The position numbers and the translations under genes were made by a program. The notes under the pieces are model-generated. The model saw only the letters and a program-made list of their open reading frames with translations, was not told the DNA's origin and ran no database searches. Shown one piece after another: positions 62,961-64,000 of a DNA stretch of 64,000 bases. Every line of letters begins with the position of its first letter. Position 1 is the first letter of the stretch. The DNA comes from Psococerastis gibbosa (taxonomy: Eukaryota > Arthropoda > Insecta > Psocodea > Psocidae), in the NCBI GenBank assembly GCA_963971405.1, contig OZ020491.1:20516855-20580854 (forward strand), written 5' to 3'.

Positions 62961-64000
62961 CCACTTAGCGAAAATTCCATCCTTTCGCGTAAGACTAGGA
63001 TAGTAGGCTATATCAATCAGTACCAGTAGTCAAGTAGAAATCAAGCTAAATAGGTTCTCGAAGCTGAATGCTCACGGAATAAAGAAATATATGTCTTAAG
63101 TGCCCCGTTAGTTGTTAGACCGCTATCACATGGGGAACCCCATAAGACTCATACACCGCGAGGAAAAAGGGGGGGGGGGGGCCTGCGTTCTAATGAAAAA
63201 ATTGTGGATGGGAATTGCTAATTTTTGTTAACACGGCTGAGATAGTGTTCCCTTTCCCTCCAGAAAAATTGCCCAGCGCCACAAATGCGCATAAGACTAC
63301 AATTAAAGTAAACCTTAAAGTTTCGTAATGCTAATATCGATCGAAGTGACAGGCTTATGGTGAATTTTAAAACGTAAATGTTACTTACAAGGTGGCCTAG
63401 TAGCAAAGTTTTTGCAGTTTAGTCTAAATGCATTTTCACAAGGTTTCGACCATAGGAAATGGCTAACTTCTTCGAAGCAGCTGATTAGGTGTTTACGAGA
63501 GTACATTCTCGCGGAATAATGAAACAGTGACTGACACCGAAGAGGATGCAGTAAGGTCAACTGAACAAGCAACTAAGCAAGGTTAAGTGGTAGCAGACGG
63601 CCACTTCCTTCAAATCGGCACCTAAACATTATGATAAGTCAAACCTTTTACGGTAATTATCATAGTAATAAGTTAACACATACGAGATATTTATTGTTAC
63701 CGCGAAATTTTCATCTTCATGACAGAAATCAGAATTCTTATTACAAAGAATTAAAATTAAGTCCAACACGTTTACATGTTTATGTTTTATCTTATCATAT
63801 CCTTTAAATAGATCATACACTCCTCATGTGAGGAAAATATTTAAAAAAAAAGTGATGACAGATTCTTAGTTATTAGTTTTAAAAAATAACCTATAATAAT
63901 TATATTTTTATTATTAATGTATTTGCAAAATATAACACGTTTGGACGTCATTTGAAAAAATATCGGTTCTACAAAATGTTTGCGCCAAAATTTAAAAAGT
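62961..64000. other. Right end of window, no gene recognised
   Basis: Poly-G at about 63,170-63,181, then AT-rich DNA without splice-supported frames. Confidence 0.3.

Overview
The window is eukaryotic animal DNA. It has spliced genes with canonical GT-AG introns, animal TGF-beta-type ligands and an ANGEL-family nuclease. It also carries dense transposable elements: a Ty1/copia element, a solo LTR, LINE fragments, tRNA-derived SINEs, hAT-like and Harbinger-like MITEs, and long runs of G or C. Frequent 'taggccta'-type words and the repeat style would fit a marine invertebrate, perhaps an echinoderm or another deuterostome, but this is only an impression.

Left part (1-26,510, + strand): a head-to-tail array of three divergent TGF-beta superfamily ligand genes. 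Copy 1 is cut by the left edge (only its last two exons are present). Copies 2 and 3 are complete five-exon genes with identical exon phases. The exons encode, in order, a signal peptide, a prodomain helix, a basic linker with a VPRNLINEF-like motif, a prodomain arm segment, and a final exon with the rest of the prodomain, the cleavage site and a seven-cysteine knot domain. Complete copies have a TATA box 65-100 bp before the ATG. Introns and spacers are full of MITEs and SINEs. Copy 3 has its last-exon acceptor region triplicated in tandem.

Middle part (31,200-41,450, + strand): the most unusual locus. A TATA box and signal-peptide exon closely related to those of TGF-beta-like copy 3 are followed not by ligand exons but by nine small exons (12-84 coding nt). 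All are in phase 0, and together they encode a predicted 149-aa secreted protein. Two adjacent micro-exons are visibly a recent tandem duplication. Two others carry the same C-x3-P-x4-C pattern. The architecture resembles the micro-exon genes known from schistosomes, but I recognise no homologue.

Right part (45,116-59,192, - strand): an ANGEL-like endonuclease/exonuclease/phosphatase gene can be assembled through nine exons with matching phases, plus a less certain upstream tenth, down to the SDH-containing C-terminus. One 6.3-kb intron holds a nearly complete copia retrotransposon (48,387-52,844, opposite orientation, one in-frame TGA, intron-derived initiator-tRNA-type primer site) and LINE debris. 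Another intron holds a 764-bp Harbinger-like element. The 5' exons of this gene encode an extension I do not recognise.

The remaining sequence (59,250-64,000 and spacers elsewhere) holds SINEs with tRNA-like heads, inverted repeats and unannotated AT-rich DNA. The ligand array and the micro-exon gene look like a rapidly evolving secreted-protein cluster built by tandem duplication and exon shuffling in a repeat-rich setting.
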